Part shown: positions 21,610 to 30,056 of the stretch, one piece after another
Numbering within the stretch: the first letter of the stretch is position 1
Layout: every line of letters begins with the position of its first letter
Source of the DNA: Deinococcus humi
GTDB taxonomy: Bacteria; Deinococcota; Deinococci; Deinococcales; Deinococcaceae
Reading direction: 5' to 3'
DNA: 64,000 nt
Assembly: GCF_014201875.1 (NCBI RefSeq)
Contig: NZ_JACHFL010000023.1
Coordinates: 3,364 to 67,363, forward strand
Notes under the pieces: generated by a model
What the model was told of the DNA's origin: nothing
Database searches by the model: none
The model's input: only the letters and a program-made list of their open reading frames with translations
Position numbers and translations under genes: made by a program

Positions 21610-23160
21610 TCAAGCATTGCTGTGTTGGCGAGGCCGTGCCCGGCGGCCACGCTTGTCGAGATACATACGCTCATCCGCGAGCGCCAGGAGACCGTTCAGC
21701 TCGATACGTTCTGTACCCAGTGCTACACCCACCGAAGCGCCAACCGCGCTGAAGTTCGCCATCCGGACCACGCCCACCGCAGCGTCAATGGCCGCGAGCA
21801 TGTCATCTCTCCACTCGTCTCCCGTCACTGACTGGGCGTCGACGTTCAGCACCACGAATTCATCCCCGCCCAGCCGGTACACGCTGACCTGAGGTGGCAG
21901 GTCCGCCACCAGCGCGCTGCTGAACAGTTTGAGCAGGACATCGCCCCGGTCATGGCCTTCAAGGTCATTGACGGCCTTGAAGCCGTCCAGATCCAGGAGG
22001 GCCACTTTGAGATGGTGTGGATCGACAACTCCGGTGAAGGTCAGCTCAAGTGCGCGTCGGTTCCCCAGGCCGGTCAACGCGTCGGTGAAGGCGGCCTGCT
22101 CTAGCAGGCGGTGGCGATTGCGTTCGGCCAGGGCCGCATTGATCGCCCGTCCTGCGGCGGTCAGCAGGTCACGGTCTGCGGTCCGCCAGCCCTCGGCCTG
22201 GTTTAAGCGGGTGAAGATGACCACGTACCGTGTCTCGTCATAGTGGCCCAGCGGCAGCCAGGCAGCTGAACGGAGCCCAGCGGCAATCAACTGTGGAGAC
22301 GCCTGCGAGAAGGTGCGGTAATCATTGACGTACGCTGGCTCGTCGTGATCGACGACCTGCCAGATGTGTTCATTCCCGCGCTCAGAGATGTTGGGAACCA
22401 GGGTGCCAAACGCCTCGCCTTCGGCATTTCTGAACCAGCTCGTCACGACTTGCGCTTTGTGTCCCCTCACCGCCACCAGGCTGCCCCAGTCGACCCGAAC
22501 CACCTCGGAGATCAGCTCAAGCGCACGCAGGGTGACCTCCATCGGCGGGAGGTCCAGGCTAAGAAGCTGGGACATGCTCAGCAGCCCCTGGCTGTACGTT
22601 TGATGCTCCTTAAGGGTCTGGACGAGTTGCCGGTTGGCTTGCGCTTCCCGCTCCAGTTCCAGGGTCCGCAGACGCAACTCGAGTTCGTCCATCGCCAGAA
22701 CAGCCAGAGACTGCAGCGCCTCGCGGTCCTGAACAGTGAAAGGCGAGCGCGGTTGGTCATCGATGATGCACAGCGTGCCCAGCCGGTAGCCGTCCGGCGT
22801 TTCGAGCGGTGCGCCGGCATAAAAGCGGACGTGTGGTGCGTCCGTTACCATCGGATGGTGGGCGAAGCGTGGGTCCAGGGTCATGTCCGGCACGATCAGC
22901 GGTTCACTGGCCTGCAGGGTATACGCGCAAAAGGACAGCGAGCGGTCGATGGAGCGCAGATCAACACCCAGACAACTCTTGAAATACTGCGTGTCTTCAT
23001 CAATCAGGGAGATCAGGGCGATGGGAGCCCCAAAGAACTGGGCGGCAAGTAATGTGAGCCGGTCGAAGGTCGCCTCCGGAAGTGTCCCGACAACTGCGTA
23101 GCGAGCCAGCGCTGCCAGTCTGTGGAGCTCCTGTTCCTGCGCGCTGAGGTCGGATGTCAT
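21610..23160 (-). CDS. GAF-GAF-GGDEF diguanylate cyclase
   Basis: A 516-residue cytoplasmic protein. The first GAF domain (about 15-165) has the common ALISLIDEDTQYFKSCLG and SFCAYTL patterns, the second GAF occupies about 190-340, and the GGDEF domain (about 355-505) has FTDALTGLGNRRAL, LDLDGFKAVND and an intact YRLGGDEFVVL; no RxxD inhibitory site precedes it. It should make c-di-GMP in response to a small molecule or redox signal sensed by the GAF domains. It is the fourth c-di-GMP gene within 8 kb. ATG 23160 has no strong ribosome site. Confidence 0.92.
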   Translation of the reverse strand: MTSDLSAQEQELHRLAALARYAVVGTLPEATFDRLTLLAAQFFGAPIALISLIDEDTQYFKSCLGVDLRSIDRSLSFCAYTLQASEPLIVPDMTLDPRFAHHPMVTDAPHVRFYAGAPLETPDGYRLGTLCIIDDQPRSPFTVQDREALQSLAVLAMDELELRLRTLELEREAQANRQLVQTLKEHQTYSQGLLSMSQLLSLDLPPMEVTLRALELISEVVRVDWGSLVAVRGHKAQVVTSWFRNAEGEAFGTLVPNISERGNEHIWQVVDHDEPAYVNDYRTFSQASPQLIAAGLRSAAWLPLGHYDETRYVVIFTRLNQAEGWRTADRDLLTAAGRAINAALAERNRHRLLEQAAFTDALTGLGNRRALELTFTGVVDPHHLKVALLDLDGFKAVNDLEGHDRGDVLLKLFSSALVADLPPQVSVYRLGGDEFVVLNVDAQSVTGDEWRDDMLAAIDAAVGVVRMANFSAVGASVGVALGTERIELNGLLALADERMYLDKRGRRARPRQHSNA

Positions 23161-23727
23161 TGCCTGTCATCCTAATCATCAGGCTTTACAGCTCCCTTTC
23201 AAGGCGTCGCAGGCTAGGCCATAAGCGTCCATCCTCAAATATTCCTACCTGCCAGCATGGGCCGAAATGCGGCTTCAGTACGGGTAAATCGCGAACTGGG
23301 ATTGATTTGCGAAGGGGTAGCCATGCAAAAGGGACGGTGCGATCACTGCTGTCGGTGGTCATCTGGCAAGCGGTTCAGCGCCGTCACCAGATTTCTTCAA
23401 GAGATCGGGAGGTTCACGAATTGCTCTGCCAATACAACATGCAGGTCAGACACAGGACGCTTTGCGAATGCCCTGTGGATGAGGTTGGCACGATGATGGA
23501 TCGCATCGATCGACACGACAGCAGGAAAGTCAACAGCGATTCAGGCAGATGACAGGAACGCTGAAGTTTTCGACTGTGTATGCCTGAATCGAGAACCTTC
23601 ACCATTACGGCAGCCTTTCTGAGTCAGCCAGAAAAGCAACACGTACAAAGCGTTCCAGACATAGTCCACGCCTTTCCTGTACCTACCACAAGACAGGTGA
23701 AGGTGACACCACCGTCCTAAACGGTGT
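23161..23727. other. intergenic, nothing recognised
   Basis: About 570 bases without a convincing gene. Short minus-strand frames (for example around 23771-23541 with DYVWNALYVLLFWLTQKG) look protein-like but have no recognised family. A short inverted repeat, CACCGT/ACGGTG, lies just before the tetR-type promoter. Confidence 0.4.
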
Positions 23728-23756
23728 TTGACAGCTTGCCATTTTCCCTCTACACT
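23728..23756 (+). promoter_or_regulatory. sigma-70-type promoter of the TetR gene
   Basis: TTGACA at 23728-23733, a 17-bp spacer and TACACT at 23751-23756, close to consensus. Transcription would start near 23763, just before the 8-bp palindrome ACATATGT (23768-23775), which could be the autoregulatory site. Confidence 0.65.
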
Positions 23757-23792
23757 CGTTTCATGTAACATATGTGGAGGATATTCTGGCCG

Positions 23793-24371
23793 ATGATCGC
23801 ACTATGCTCATGCCCGATGGGACGCCCACCTAATCCCCAAGCCAAAGCTGTATTGCTCGGCAAAGCTGCTGCCTACGTCTTGGAACATGGCCTGAGCGAC
23901 CTGAGCCTGCGTCCCCTTGCCGCTGCCGTTGGGGTTAGCCCCAGATTGCTGCTGTACCACTTCGGCAGCAAAGAGAATCTCGTTACCGAAGTCCTGGCAG
24001 ATATCTTCCAACAACAGGCGCACCTGTTCGCCGCCCCCAACCCTGATTTGTCTCCAGGTCAGCGCTTGGATGCCCTGTGGGCACAACTCGCCAGCCCGAG
24101 CATGAGACCGTTCCTGCGAAGCCTCTTTGAAGTGGAACTGCGGGCGATTGACGGCGACCAGCACTACGCCCAGTTTGCCAAGCAAGCACTGCAAGGCTGG
24201 CTGGACTTAGCCGCCATGCACCTGAAAGACGCTCCAGAGCCAGTTGCCCGTGTGCTGCTGAGCAGTTTGACCGGGCTGTTGGTGATTCGCTTCTCCACAG
24301 GCGACGAAAAAGGCACCGACGAAGGATACGAGGCACTGAAAGGGCTGCTCCTGGACGCTGCACACCTCTAA
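23793..24371 (+). CDS. TetR family transcriptional regulator
   Basis: TetR-type repressor. The N-terminal helix-turn-helix is clear (LSLRPLAAAVGVSPRLLLYH, then FGSKENLV), followed by a helical ligand-binding domain. Start choice is open between ATG 23772, ATG 23793 (12 nt after GGAGG) and ATG 23817 (MGRPPNPQAKAV, the most family-like N-terminus); 23793 is used here. It is followed 11 nt later by a membrane protein gene with its own AAAGGAG site, so the two form an operon and the regulator probably controls it. The inducer is unknown. Confidence 0.9.
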   Translation: MIALCSCPMGRPPNPQAKAVLLGKAAAYVLEHGLSDLSLRPLAAAVGVSPRLLLYHFGSKENLVTEVLADIFQQQAHLFAAPNPDLSPGQRLDALWAQLASPSMRPFLRSLFEVELRAIDGDQHYAQFAKQALQGWLDLAAMHLKDAPEPVARVLLSSLTGLLVIRFSTGDEKGTDEGYEALKGLLLDAAHL

Positions 24372-24382
24372 AGGAGTTTTCT

Positions 24383-24787
24383 ATGACCTGGATCAACACC
24401 GCGCCCCTGGTTGCCGGCGGCGCCACCCTGCTCTTTGCTGTGGTTTACTCGCTGTCCAGCGGTACGTCTGCAAAAGGCAAATGGGCGTGGCCCACCCTAT
24501 TCTGCGTTTTGTTCTTCATCTTTTCGTTCTATGCGGGCTTGAATGAAGGCGCAACAGGCTTCTGGCCGGAACACATTCGCAATCTATGGGGCAATCAAAT
24601 CTGGTTTGATCTGTTGCTGGCAGCGAGTGTCGCGATCTACCTGCTGGTTCCAAAAGCCAGGGCACTGGGCATTAACCCGCTGCCCTGGGTGGTGCTGACG
24701 GTTGCGACTGGTAGTGTCGGCCTGCTGGCCTTTCTGGCATTCGTCCTCTGGAAACAGGAACACGCAGCCCGGGGCGCAGCAGCCTGA
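24383..24787 (+). CDS. four-helix integral membrane protein, unknown function
   Basis: A 134-residue membrane protein with four hydrophobic segments: about 7-26 (LVAGGATLLFAVVYSL), 35-55 (PTLFCVLFFIFSFYAGL), 73-90 (FDLLLAASVAIYLLVP) and 100-122 (WVVLTVATGSVGLLAFLAF). The hydrophilic stretch NEGATGFWPEHIRNLWGNQI lies between the second and third. No family is recognised by eye. ATG 24383 follows AAAGGAG at an ideal distance. Co-transcription with the TetR gene suggests an inducible transport or envelope role. Confidence 0.85.
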   Translation: MTWINTAPLVAGGATLLFAVVYSLSSGTSAKGKWAWPTLFCVLFFIFSFYAGLNEGATGFWPEHIRNLWGNQIWFDLLLAASVAIYLLVPKARALGINPLPWVVLTVATGSVGLLAFLAFVLWKQEHAARGAAA

Positions 24788-25077
24788 TCGTTGTCAAGGA
24801 AATAGGAGTTCGCAGCAGGAGCCTCTTGCGAACTTTTTGCCTGTAACTAAGGTCACGAACCTCGCTGGATTGATGTGGAACTCGGTTGGGGTTCGTGGTC
24901 AGCTGTTGACGGCCAACCTAGCGGCCCTTCAGGCGATGGTAACTACAAGATCTTATCCAGGTGACACCCTGATCAGCTCGTGCCGATGAATTCATTCCAC
25001 TGCCTCTGGCCGCCCATCTCTGCCGCCAGGAAAGCGTTGTCCTGTCACCCCGAGAAGGCCAGGATGGTCATGTGCAG
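24788..25077. other. intergenic, nothing recognised
   Basis: About 290 bases; no coherent reading frame, hairpin or repeat was seen. Confidence 0.5.
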
Positions 25078-25398
25078 CTATAGGTGGTACCACAAGGTGA
25101 TCATGACGGCGTCCGCTACGAGACGGGAGCCCCTGGACACGTAACCCGCGTTCTTGCGGAGAGCGCTGAGGTCAATGACCTGCACATGGTCAAACGGAGT
25201 CAACTTGCCTGGTGGCCGGAGCGCGTGAGCCAGGTGAAGAGCCAGGGTGGTCTTACCGATGCCTCTGGGACCGCGCAAGGTCAGTAGTCGGACACCACCA
25301 GGAAAGCAGCTTGAGCAGTTGGCTGAGGGCGTGCTCGCGGCCATGCAGCGGAGCATGCGCGCCCGGTACTGGAAACTCCGGAAGCCAGTCCATAGATC
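25078..25398 (-). pseudogene. remnant of a BTAD/LuxR-type regulator ATPase domain
   Basis: Minus-strand fragment of the NB-ARC-like ATPase found in AfsR/BTAD or LuxR-type regulators. One frame gives MDWLPEFPVPGAHAPLHGRE followed by HALSQLLKLLS; after a shift near 25300 the other frame gives the P-loop VRLLTLRGPRGIGKTTLALH, then VQVIDLSALR. Homologous regulators read PLxGREx..L..LL..GVRLLTLxGPGGxGKTxLA without interruption and are many hundreds of residues longer. Only about 100 residues survive, with both ends missing. Confidence 0.6.
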
Positions 25399-25450
25399 AG
25401 TGTAAACCTCACGAGCGGTGAGTCGAGCCCAGGTTAAACACAGCCCGAGC

Positions 25451-25745
25451 ATGCGTGTTGGTCAGATCGAGCTGGGCCTGGATGAAAGCGTCATGCCCAG
25501 TGAACTTGAAACCCTTCTGGCAAGGGCACGCAGCAAATACAGTCCACAATTCCGGATCGAACTGAAGTGCTCAGACCGTGCAGCAGGTTAGCTATCGACT
25601 GATCCTGAACCACGGCGTTCGACAACTCACCATTGAGATCATTCCGCTTTCCAACCAGCGCTGGCGGCGTGAATCCCGTGATCGCCTGATTTGTCGCCTA
25701 GAAGATCTGGCAGCTTCTCGGCGTCACGCCCTGTCCTGGCTCTAA
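25451..25745 (+). CDS. small overlapping or frameshifted ORFs, unknown
   Basis: Two short plus-strand frames overlap: ATG 25451-25591 (46 aa, MRVGQIELGLDESVMPSELE, LLARARSKYSPQF) and GTG 25578-25745 (55 aa, VSYRLILNHGVRQLTIEIIP, LICRLEDLAASRRH). Both look protein-like. They could be one gene of about 100 residues broken by a frameshift near 25580, or two overlapping small genes. No family is recognised and no ribosome-binding site stands out. Confidence 0.35.
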
Positions 25746-25786
25746 TCCCCGTTCCCAACCATGACTGACTGGCTGATCAGCGGCAT

Positions 25787-26260
25787 TCAGATGCAGGCCA
25801 TGCCTTCACGGATCTGGGTAAGCGTTTCGATCAGGGTCAGCAGCTGGCCCTCGCTGAGATGGCCGAATTGCGCGTGTTGCATCGCGGCGTTGGGCTCATC
25901 GAGCGCGTCGACGAGCGCGCGGCCCTTGTCCGTCAGAACGGTCGGAACGCAGCGGCGGTCCGTCGTGCTGCGTTGGCGGTGCACCAGGCCAGCGGCTTCC
26001 ATCCGGTCGAGCAGACGGGTGATGTCGGGGGCGCGTTTGATCATGCGCTCACCGATCTCGTTGCGGCCAAGTCCAGCCTCACCCGCGCCGCGCAGGATCC
26101 GCAGGACGTTGTACTGGCTGGAAGTAAGGTCATGCTGACGAAGGAAGTCGCTGGTGACCTCTTCAATCAGGCTGACCGTACGAAAAAGGTTGAGCGCCGC
26201 TTCTTCCTCACGACTTCGGAAGGGGCGGCGCTGCTGGAGTTCATCAAGGAGGGAAGTCAT
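25787..26260 (-). CDS. MarR family repressor (MhqR-like by context)
   Basis: A 157-residue winged-helix regulator: LTSSQYNVLRILRGAGEAGL, GRNEIGERMIKRAPDITRLLD and the wing GLVHRQRSTTDRRCVPTVLT are typical of MarR proteins. TAAAAT (minus strand, 26268-26273) is followed 7 nt later by the ATG, so the mRNA is probably leaderless, and the operator GTGTT-GT-AACAC (26275-26286) covers the promoter, implying autorepression. The same operator recurs before the FMN reductase and VOC genes. In Bacillus, MhqR represses glyoxalase-like dioxygenases and quinone reductases; by that analogy this is an electrophile/quinone sensor (inference). Confidence 0.92.
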   Translation of the reverse strand: MTSLLDELQQRRPFRSREEEAALNLFRTVSLIEEVTSDFLRQHDLTSSQYNVLRILRGAGEAGLGRNEIGERMIKRAPDITRLLDRMEAAGLVHRQRSTTDRRCVPTVLTDKGRALVDALDEPNAAMQHAQFGHLSEGQLLTLIETLTQIREGMACI

Positions 26261-26274
26261 TCCCTCTATTTTAG

Positions 26275-26286
26275 GTGTTGTAACAC
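26275..26286 (-). promoter_or_regulatory. MarR operator at its own promoter
   Basis: GTGTT GT AACAC inside the longer TTAGGTGTTGTAACACTA (26271-26288). It lies 15 nt upstream of the MarR start codon and overlaps the -10 region. It matches the core of the perfect palindrome before the first VOC dioxygenase gene. Confidence 0.7.
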
Positions 26287-26324
26287 TATGAATGATGAGC
26301 GGACACAGCGTCCGCCCCGTTCAT

Positions 26325-26915
26325 TTAAGCGCCAACGGGCGTCGCCTCACGGGCGGTTTTCAGTGCCTTGGTCCACCATGCGAGCTCTTCGATCAGGGCT
26401 TGCACGCTGGGCTGGATATGGGCCATGTCTTCCAGGGCCGCACCCTGCTGCCAGGCACCGAAGAAGTCCGCCCCCATGATGTGCACCCCGCTGCGAATCG
26501 GGGCCATCTGGAGTTCCACAGCGATCTGACGCAGCTGCTCAATGGCGCGCGCCGCACCCACCGAACCGTAGCCCACGAACGCGGCGGGTTTCTTGTTCCA
26601 CTCGGGGTAAGCATAGTCGAGTGCATTCTTCAACACGCCGGTGGGGGCGTGGTTGTATTCGGCGGTAATGAACACGTAGCCATCGAACTCGGCGAGTTTC
26701 TGCTGCCAGCGCACCCCAACTTCATTCTGGGTGGGCGCCCAGGCGTTGGAGGCCACTTCATCGAAAAAGGGCAGGGGAAAGTCGCGGAGGTCCACCACTT
26801 CAAAGTCCAGATCAGTGCGTGTTTTGGCGATGTTATAGAACCACTGGGTGGGTTTATCCGCGAAGCGGGTGGCGCGGGTGCTGCTGATGATGATCGCGAT
26901 CTTGGGGTTCGTCAT
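26325..26915 (-). CDS. NADPH-dependent FMN reductase (flavodoxin fold)
   Basis: A 196-residue member of the NADPH-dependent FMN reductase/quinone reductase family. The flavin phosphate loop IIISSTRATRFADKP is at residues 8-22, and the family motif EYNHAPTGVLKNALDYAYPEW follows (about 104-124), then GYGSVGAARAIEQLR. Such enzymes reduce quinones, azo dyes or chromate by two electrons, avoiding radicals. GGAG lies 9 nt before ATG 26915. A copy of the MarR operator stands 113 nt upstream, so it likely belongs to the same regulon as the neighbouring MarR and VOC genes. Confidence 0.92.
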   Translation of the reverse strand: MTNPKIAIIISSTRATRFADKPTQWFYNIAKTRTDLDFEVVDLRDFPLPFFDEVASNAWAPTQNEVGVRWQQKLAEFDGYVFITAEYNHAPTGVLKNALDYAYPEWNKKPAAFVGYGSVGAARAIEQLRQIAVELQMAPIRSGVHIMGADFFGAWQQGAALEDMAHIQPSVQALIEELAWWTKALKTAREATPVGA

Positions 26916-27021
26916 AACGGGCTCCGGGTGTGGGTGAAGTGTGAGAAAGGGGCGTTGGAGTCGGGGAGTTGCGTTTCGGCTGGAAGCAGTGGCGGCACGC
27001 GTGCAACAACTGATGGTACTA

Positions 27022-27041
27022 CTTTAGGTGTTGGCACATCG
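27022..27041 (-). promoter_or_regulatory. second MarR-type operator, upstream of FMN reductase
   Basis: TTTAGGTGTTGGCACATCG; the core GTGTT-GG-CACA (27028-27038) and flanking TTTAGG match the operator at the MarR gene. Read on the minus strand, TAAAGT (27021-27026) sits where TAAAAT sits in the MarR promoter, implying a promoter with a roughly 100-nt leader for the reductase. Confidence 0.55.
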
Positions 27042-27500
27042 AAATGTCAATGGCTGTGATGACTGACATATGCGTTTCTCGCGAAGGGGCAAGGTCTCGA
27101 GATAATGTCACATTCTGTGGGATAGCCCTCGTAAACTATTCTGGACCGCTCATTCCCTGATCATCGATAGCTATAGTCTCGCACGCTCTTTTCGCGCTAC
27201 GATCACGTACGCCACTGTGACGCTGCTTCCCTGGAGATACAGCTCACTAAGAGACGCAGCTCAACCCAAAAAGCATAGTCTCAATGGAGCGGATCCACAC
27301 TGAGTCGCATTGATCGATAGCTCCCTTTCCGCTAGCGTCTTGCAAATAGGTGTTGAAACATTTACTATGAAGAATAGCAAGATAGGAGCAGAAATAGAGT
27401 CCATGAATCTGCAACTCGGCTATTCCAGTAAACAAGCCTCGCCCCGTGCAAGGCCACTCTTTTCAGCAGAGTCTAGCCACGCCTGAGGTTATGGCAGCAC
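27042..27500. other. AT-richer intergenic region with a third operator-like site
   Basis: About 460 bases with lower GC than the surroundings and no recognised gene. TAGGTGTTGAAACATT at 27347-27362 resembles the MarR operator but the right arm is degenerate (AACAT). A 62-residue minus-strand frame (27247-27435) has no family features. Confidence 0.4.
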
Positions 27501-27526
27501 GATATAAGTGTTGTAACACTTATATC
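27501..27526 (+). promoter_or_regulatory. perfect 26-bp MarR-type operator
   Basis: Inverted repeat with perfect 12-bp arms (27501-27512 and 27515-27526) around GT; core AAGTGTT-GT-AACACTT. It lies 17 nt before ATG 27544 and overlaps a possible -10 (TATAAG). It is the strongest copy of the motif shared with the MarR gene and the FMN reductase gene. Confidence 0.85.
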
Positions 27527-27543
27527 CGTAATAAGGAGTCGTC

Positions 27544-28473
27544 ATGATTATGTCCCCCACCATCCCCTATCTACATCTACCCGCCGACCGCATTGGCGTC
27601 ACACCAGAGAATCACACCCTCCCCGCCGATATCCGTCTGGGTCCAGTCGCACTCCAGGTCAATGACCTCGACGCTTCCCTGAACTTCTACACCCAGGTCA
27701 TCGGTCTCAGGGTCGACCACCAGGATCACCAGGGTGGCCAGCGCATCGCGCGTCTCGGGACGCCCGATGGTCATATCCTCCTCGAACTCCGCGAGAAGAA
27801 GGGCGCCAGATACGCCCCGCATCGTGGACGCCTCGGCCTGTACCATATCGCCGTCCTGCTTCCCACCCGCGCCGACCTTGGCCGCTTTGTTCAGAATGCC
27901 CTCTCCCTCGGCGCGCACGTCGGCCAGTCCGATCACCATTTCAGCGAAGCCACCTACCTCCGGGATCCTGATGGCCTCAGTGTCGAGGTCTACCGCGACC
28001 GCCCCCGCGACGAGTGGCGGGTCACCGAGGAGGGCGAAATCATCGGGGGCAGTGATCCACTCGACCTGAAGGCCCTTAAGGATGCGGCTGGCGACCTACC
28101 CTGGACCGGGGTTCCCGATGGCACCAGCATCGGTCACCTGCACTTCTATGTCGGCGATCTGGACGAGGCAGCGCGCTTCTACCATGCTGGCCTTGGTTTT
28201 CCCAAAGTCACATGGTCCATGCCCACAGCCCTGTTCCTGGGGGCTGGCGGTTACCACCATCACCTCGGCGTGAACACCTGGGCGGCCGGCAGCGCCCCCT
28301 CCAGCGAGGACGACGCCCGCCTCCTCAGCTGGGATCTGATCCTGCCCAATCAAACTACTCTCGACCGTACGGTCGACAGCCTGCAGTCCGGAGGGTTCGA
28401 CGTCACCGCAACGCCCGACGGCCCGCTGTTCACTGACGCCTGGGGCATTGCCGTCCGCCTCCGCACCGCCTGA
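27544..28473 (+). CDS. VOC family ring-cleaving dioxygenase (CatE/MhqO-like)
   Basis: A 309-residue protein with two tandem vicinal-oxygen-chelate modules, as in extradiol dioxygenases CatE, MhqE and MhqO. Module 1 begins LGPVALQVNDLDASLNFYTQ and has YHIAVLLP and LSVEVYRDRP; module 2 begins IGHLHFYVGDLDEAARFYHA and has GAGGYHHHLGVNTWAA. The His/His/Glu metal ligands appear present (HIAV, HLHF or YHHHLG, VEVY). It would open catechol or hydroquinone rings with Fe(II) or Mn(II). AAGGAG at 27533-27538 serves ATG 27544; an ATG two codons later is possible. The perfect MarR operator controls it. A paralogue follows at 28.8 kb. Confidence 0.93.
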   Translation: MIMSPTIPYLHLPADRIGVTPENHTLPADIRLGPVALQVNDLDASLNFYTQVIGLRVDHQDHQGGQRIARLGTPDGHILLELREKKGARYAPHRGRLGLYHIAVLLPTRADLGRFVQNALSLGAHVGQSDHHFSEATYLRDPDGLSVEVYRDRPRDEWRVTEEGEIIGGSDPLDLKALKDAAGDLPWTGVPDGTSIGHLHFYVGDLDEAARFYHAGLGFPKVTWSMPTALFLGAGGYHHHLGVNTWAAGSAPSSEDDARLLSWDLILPNQTTLDRTVDSLQSGGFDVTATPDGPLFTDAWGIAVRLRTA

Positions 28474-28483
28474 ACACAGGCGT

Positions 28484-28744
28484 ATGAACTTCTGCACCTT
28501 CCTTAAGGTGACCACTGGGATCACGCCTACTGCCACTGCTCGCCCCAGTTGCGCCCTGCAGATCCTTCTCTGGGTGCTTCAGATTGCTCTTGCCGCAGCC
28601 TTCCTGATGTGCGGTCTGATGAGACTCGCCATGCCCCTGGCACAGCTTGCCCAGCACCTACGCTGGGTGAACGATGATCCAGCCGCCCTAATTGGCACTG
28701 TCGCCTCGGGCCGCACGCGCTACGCCCCTATTCCAGCCTGTTGA
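28484..28744 (+). pseudogene. truncated DoxX-like membrane protein
   Basis: Frame from ATG 28484 contains LQILLWVLQIALAAAFLMCG then LMRLAMPLAQLAQHLRWVND, the first transmembrane helix and loop of DoxX-type proteins, and ALIGTV where the second helix should begin. The next three helices are missing; the frame ends in RTRYAPIPAC. DoxX proteins are about 120-140 residues with four helices, so an internal deletion to the next gene is likely. Genes of this family often accompany MarR-controlled quinone detoxification operons. Confidence 0.55.
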
Positions 28745-28773
28745 GCACCAGCAACAACAAGGACGTGTGACCC

Positions 28774-29694
28774 ATGAACAGCTCCACCCCGCACCACCTC
28801 CCCGCCACACACATCGACCCGGCACTCATGCTCGGCGAAGTGGCCCTGACCGTCCGTAACCTAGGGCGCCTCGTGGACTTTTACCAGCAGGTCATTGGTC
28901 TGGCCCTCCTCGCCCGAGAGGGAAAACGTGCCGTGCTCGGCACGCCCGACGGTCACCCGCTCGTCACGCTGTACCACGACCCACAGGCGCCCACCCCACC
29001 GGCGAACGCCACGGGGCTGTACCATCTCGCCATCGTGTTCCCCACCCGGCCTGATCTGGCCCGTTGGCTCAGGCATGTGGCTGCCCTGGGCCTTCAACTC
29101 GGCCAGTCTGACCACCGCACGCACGAGGCGTTCTATTTCAGCGACCCTGAAGGCAACGGCATCGAGATCTACCAGGACTGGCCGCAGGCGCAGTGGCCCT
29201 TCACGGACGGGCGGTACACCTCGTTCGACAGCGATGCGATTGACATTCAGGGCTTACTGGGCACCCTCGCGGCGAGCGACGCCGGCTGGTCGGGCGCGCC
29301 GATCGGGACCCGGATGGGGCACGTGCACCTCAAGATGAACAACGCCGCCATGACCCACGCCTTCTACGAGGGGGTCCTGGGGTTCGTCATCGGTGCGGAC
29401 GGCATGGGCGTCGTGTTCGCAGGGGCAGGCGGGTACCACCATCACGTCGGCAACAACGCCTGGCAAAGCCGCGGTGGTCCACCCGCCCCGGACGGCGCGT
29501 TGGGCCTGCGACACTACACCATCGAACTGTCGAGCCCAGCGGAGCTGAATGCTGTGCTCTCGCGGCTGACGAAGGCGGGCAGCGAGGTCCGAGAAACACC
29601 CGCAGGGCAGGTCACGCGTGACCCATCTGGAAACCAAGTGCTGCTGCGATCCGCGCCGTCCACCGTCGAAAGTGCGCTGGCGGCTTTGTCATGA
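28774..29694 (+). CDS. second VOC family ring-cleaving dioxygenase
   Basis: A 306-residue paralogue of the 27.5-kb gene with the same two-module layout: LGEVALTVRNLGRLVDFYQQ, YHLAIVFPTRPDLARWLR, NGIEIYQDWP, then MGHVHLKMNNAAMTHAFYEG and GAGGYHHHVGNNAWQSRGG. Metal-ligand positions correspond in the two copies, and the sequences are clearly homologous but diverged, pointing to an old duplication and different aromatic substrates. It lies downstream of the DoxX remnant in the same direction and is probably read from the operator-controlled promoter at 27.5 kb. Confidence 0.93.
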   Translation: MNSSTPHHLPATHIDPALMLGEVALTVRNLGRLVDFYQQVIGLALLAREGKRAVLGTPDGHPLVTLYHDPQAPTPPANATGLYHLAIVFPTRPDLARWLRHVAALGLQLGQSDHRTHEAFYFSDPEGNGIEIYQDWPQAQWPFTDGRYTSFDSDAIDIQGLLGTLAASDAGWSGAPIGTRMGHVHLKMNNAAMTHAFYEGVLGFVIGADGMGVVFAGAGGYHHHVGNNAWQSRGGPPAPDGALGLRHYTIELSSPAELNAVLSRLTKAGSEVRETPAGQVTRDPSGNQVLLRSAPSTVESALAALS

Positions 29695-30056
29695 CCGTTT
29701 GACGCTGGTGGGCTGGCGCGCATCATCCCATCAAGCAGACCGCCTTCAATTCCTGTGCTGATCTGCGGATTGTATGGCTTATGCATTCAGATGCGCGCAG
29801 GACGTACTCACGGCCATTATTCGAGCGTGCCTGTCTCAGGCAGGGCTAGTCCGATCGCTCAGGCCTACCCGGGTGAAATGGCGACAGCACGCCTGGATCG
29901 TCAAACACAGCACGCTGTCAGCCCAAATCGGGGCAAAGAGGAGACTTCGGGGTCGCCTGAGTTTCGCGCCCGGATGCCCGCTTCGGCCTCCAGGCGCGCG
30001 AACAGCCCCCTGATGGAAGCGCAAACTCATCAGAGCACCTAAAGGATTGGCAGGGC
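29695..30056. other. intergenic, nothing recognised
   Basis: About 360 bases; the frames present are basic and arginine-rich on both strands, without start signals or known motifs. AAAGGA at about 30042-30047 belongs to the following receiver gene. Confidence 0.45.

Noticed and set aside
23161..23771. Possible insertion-sequence remnant before the TetR gene
   Set aside because: Fragments look protein-like but no transposase family could be recognised by eye.
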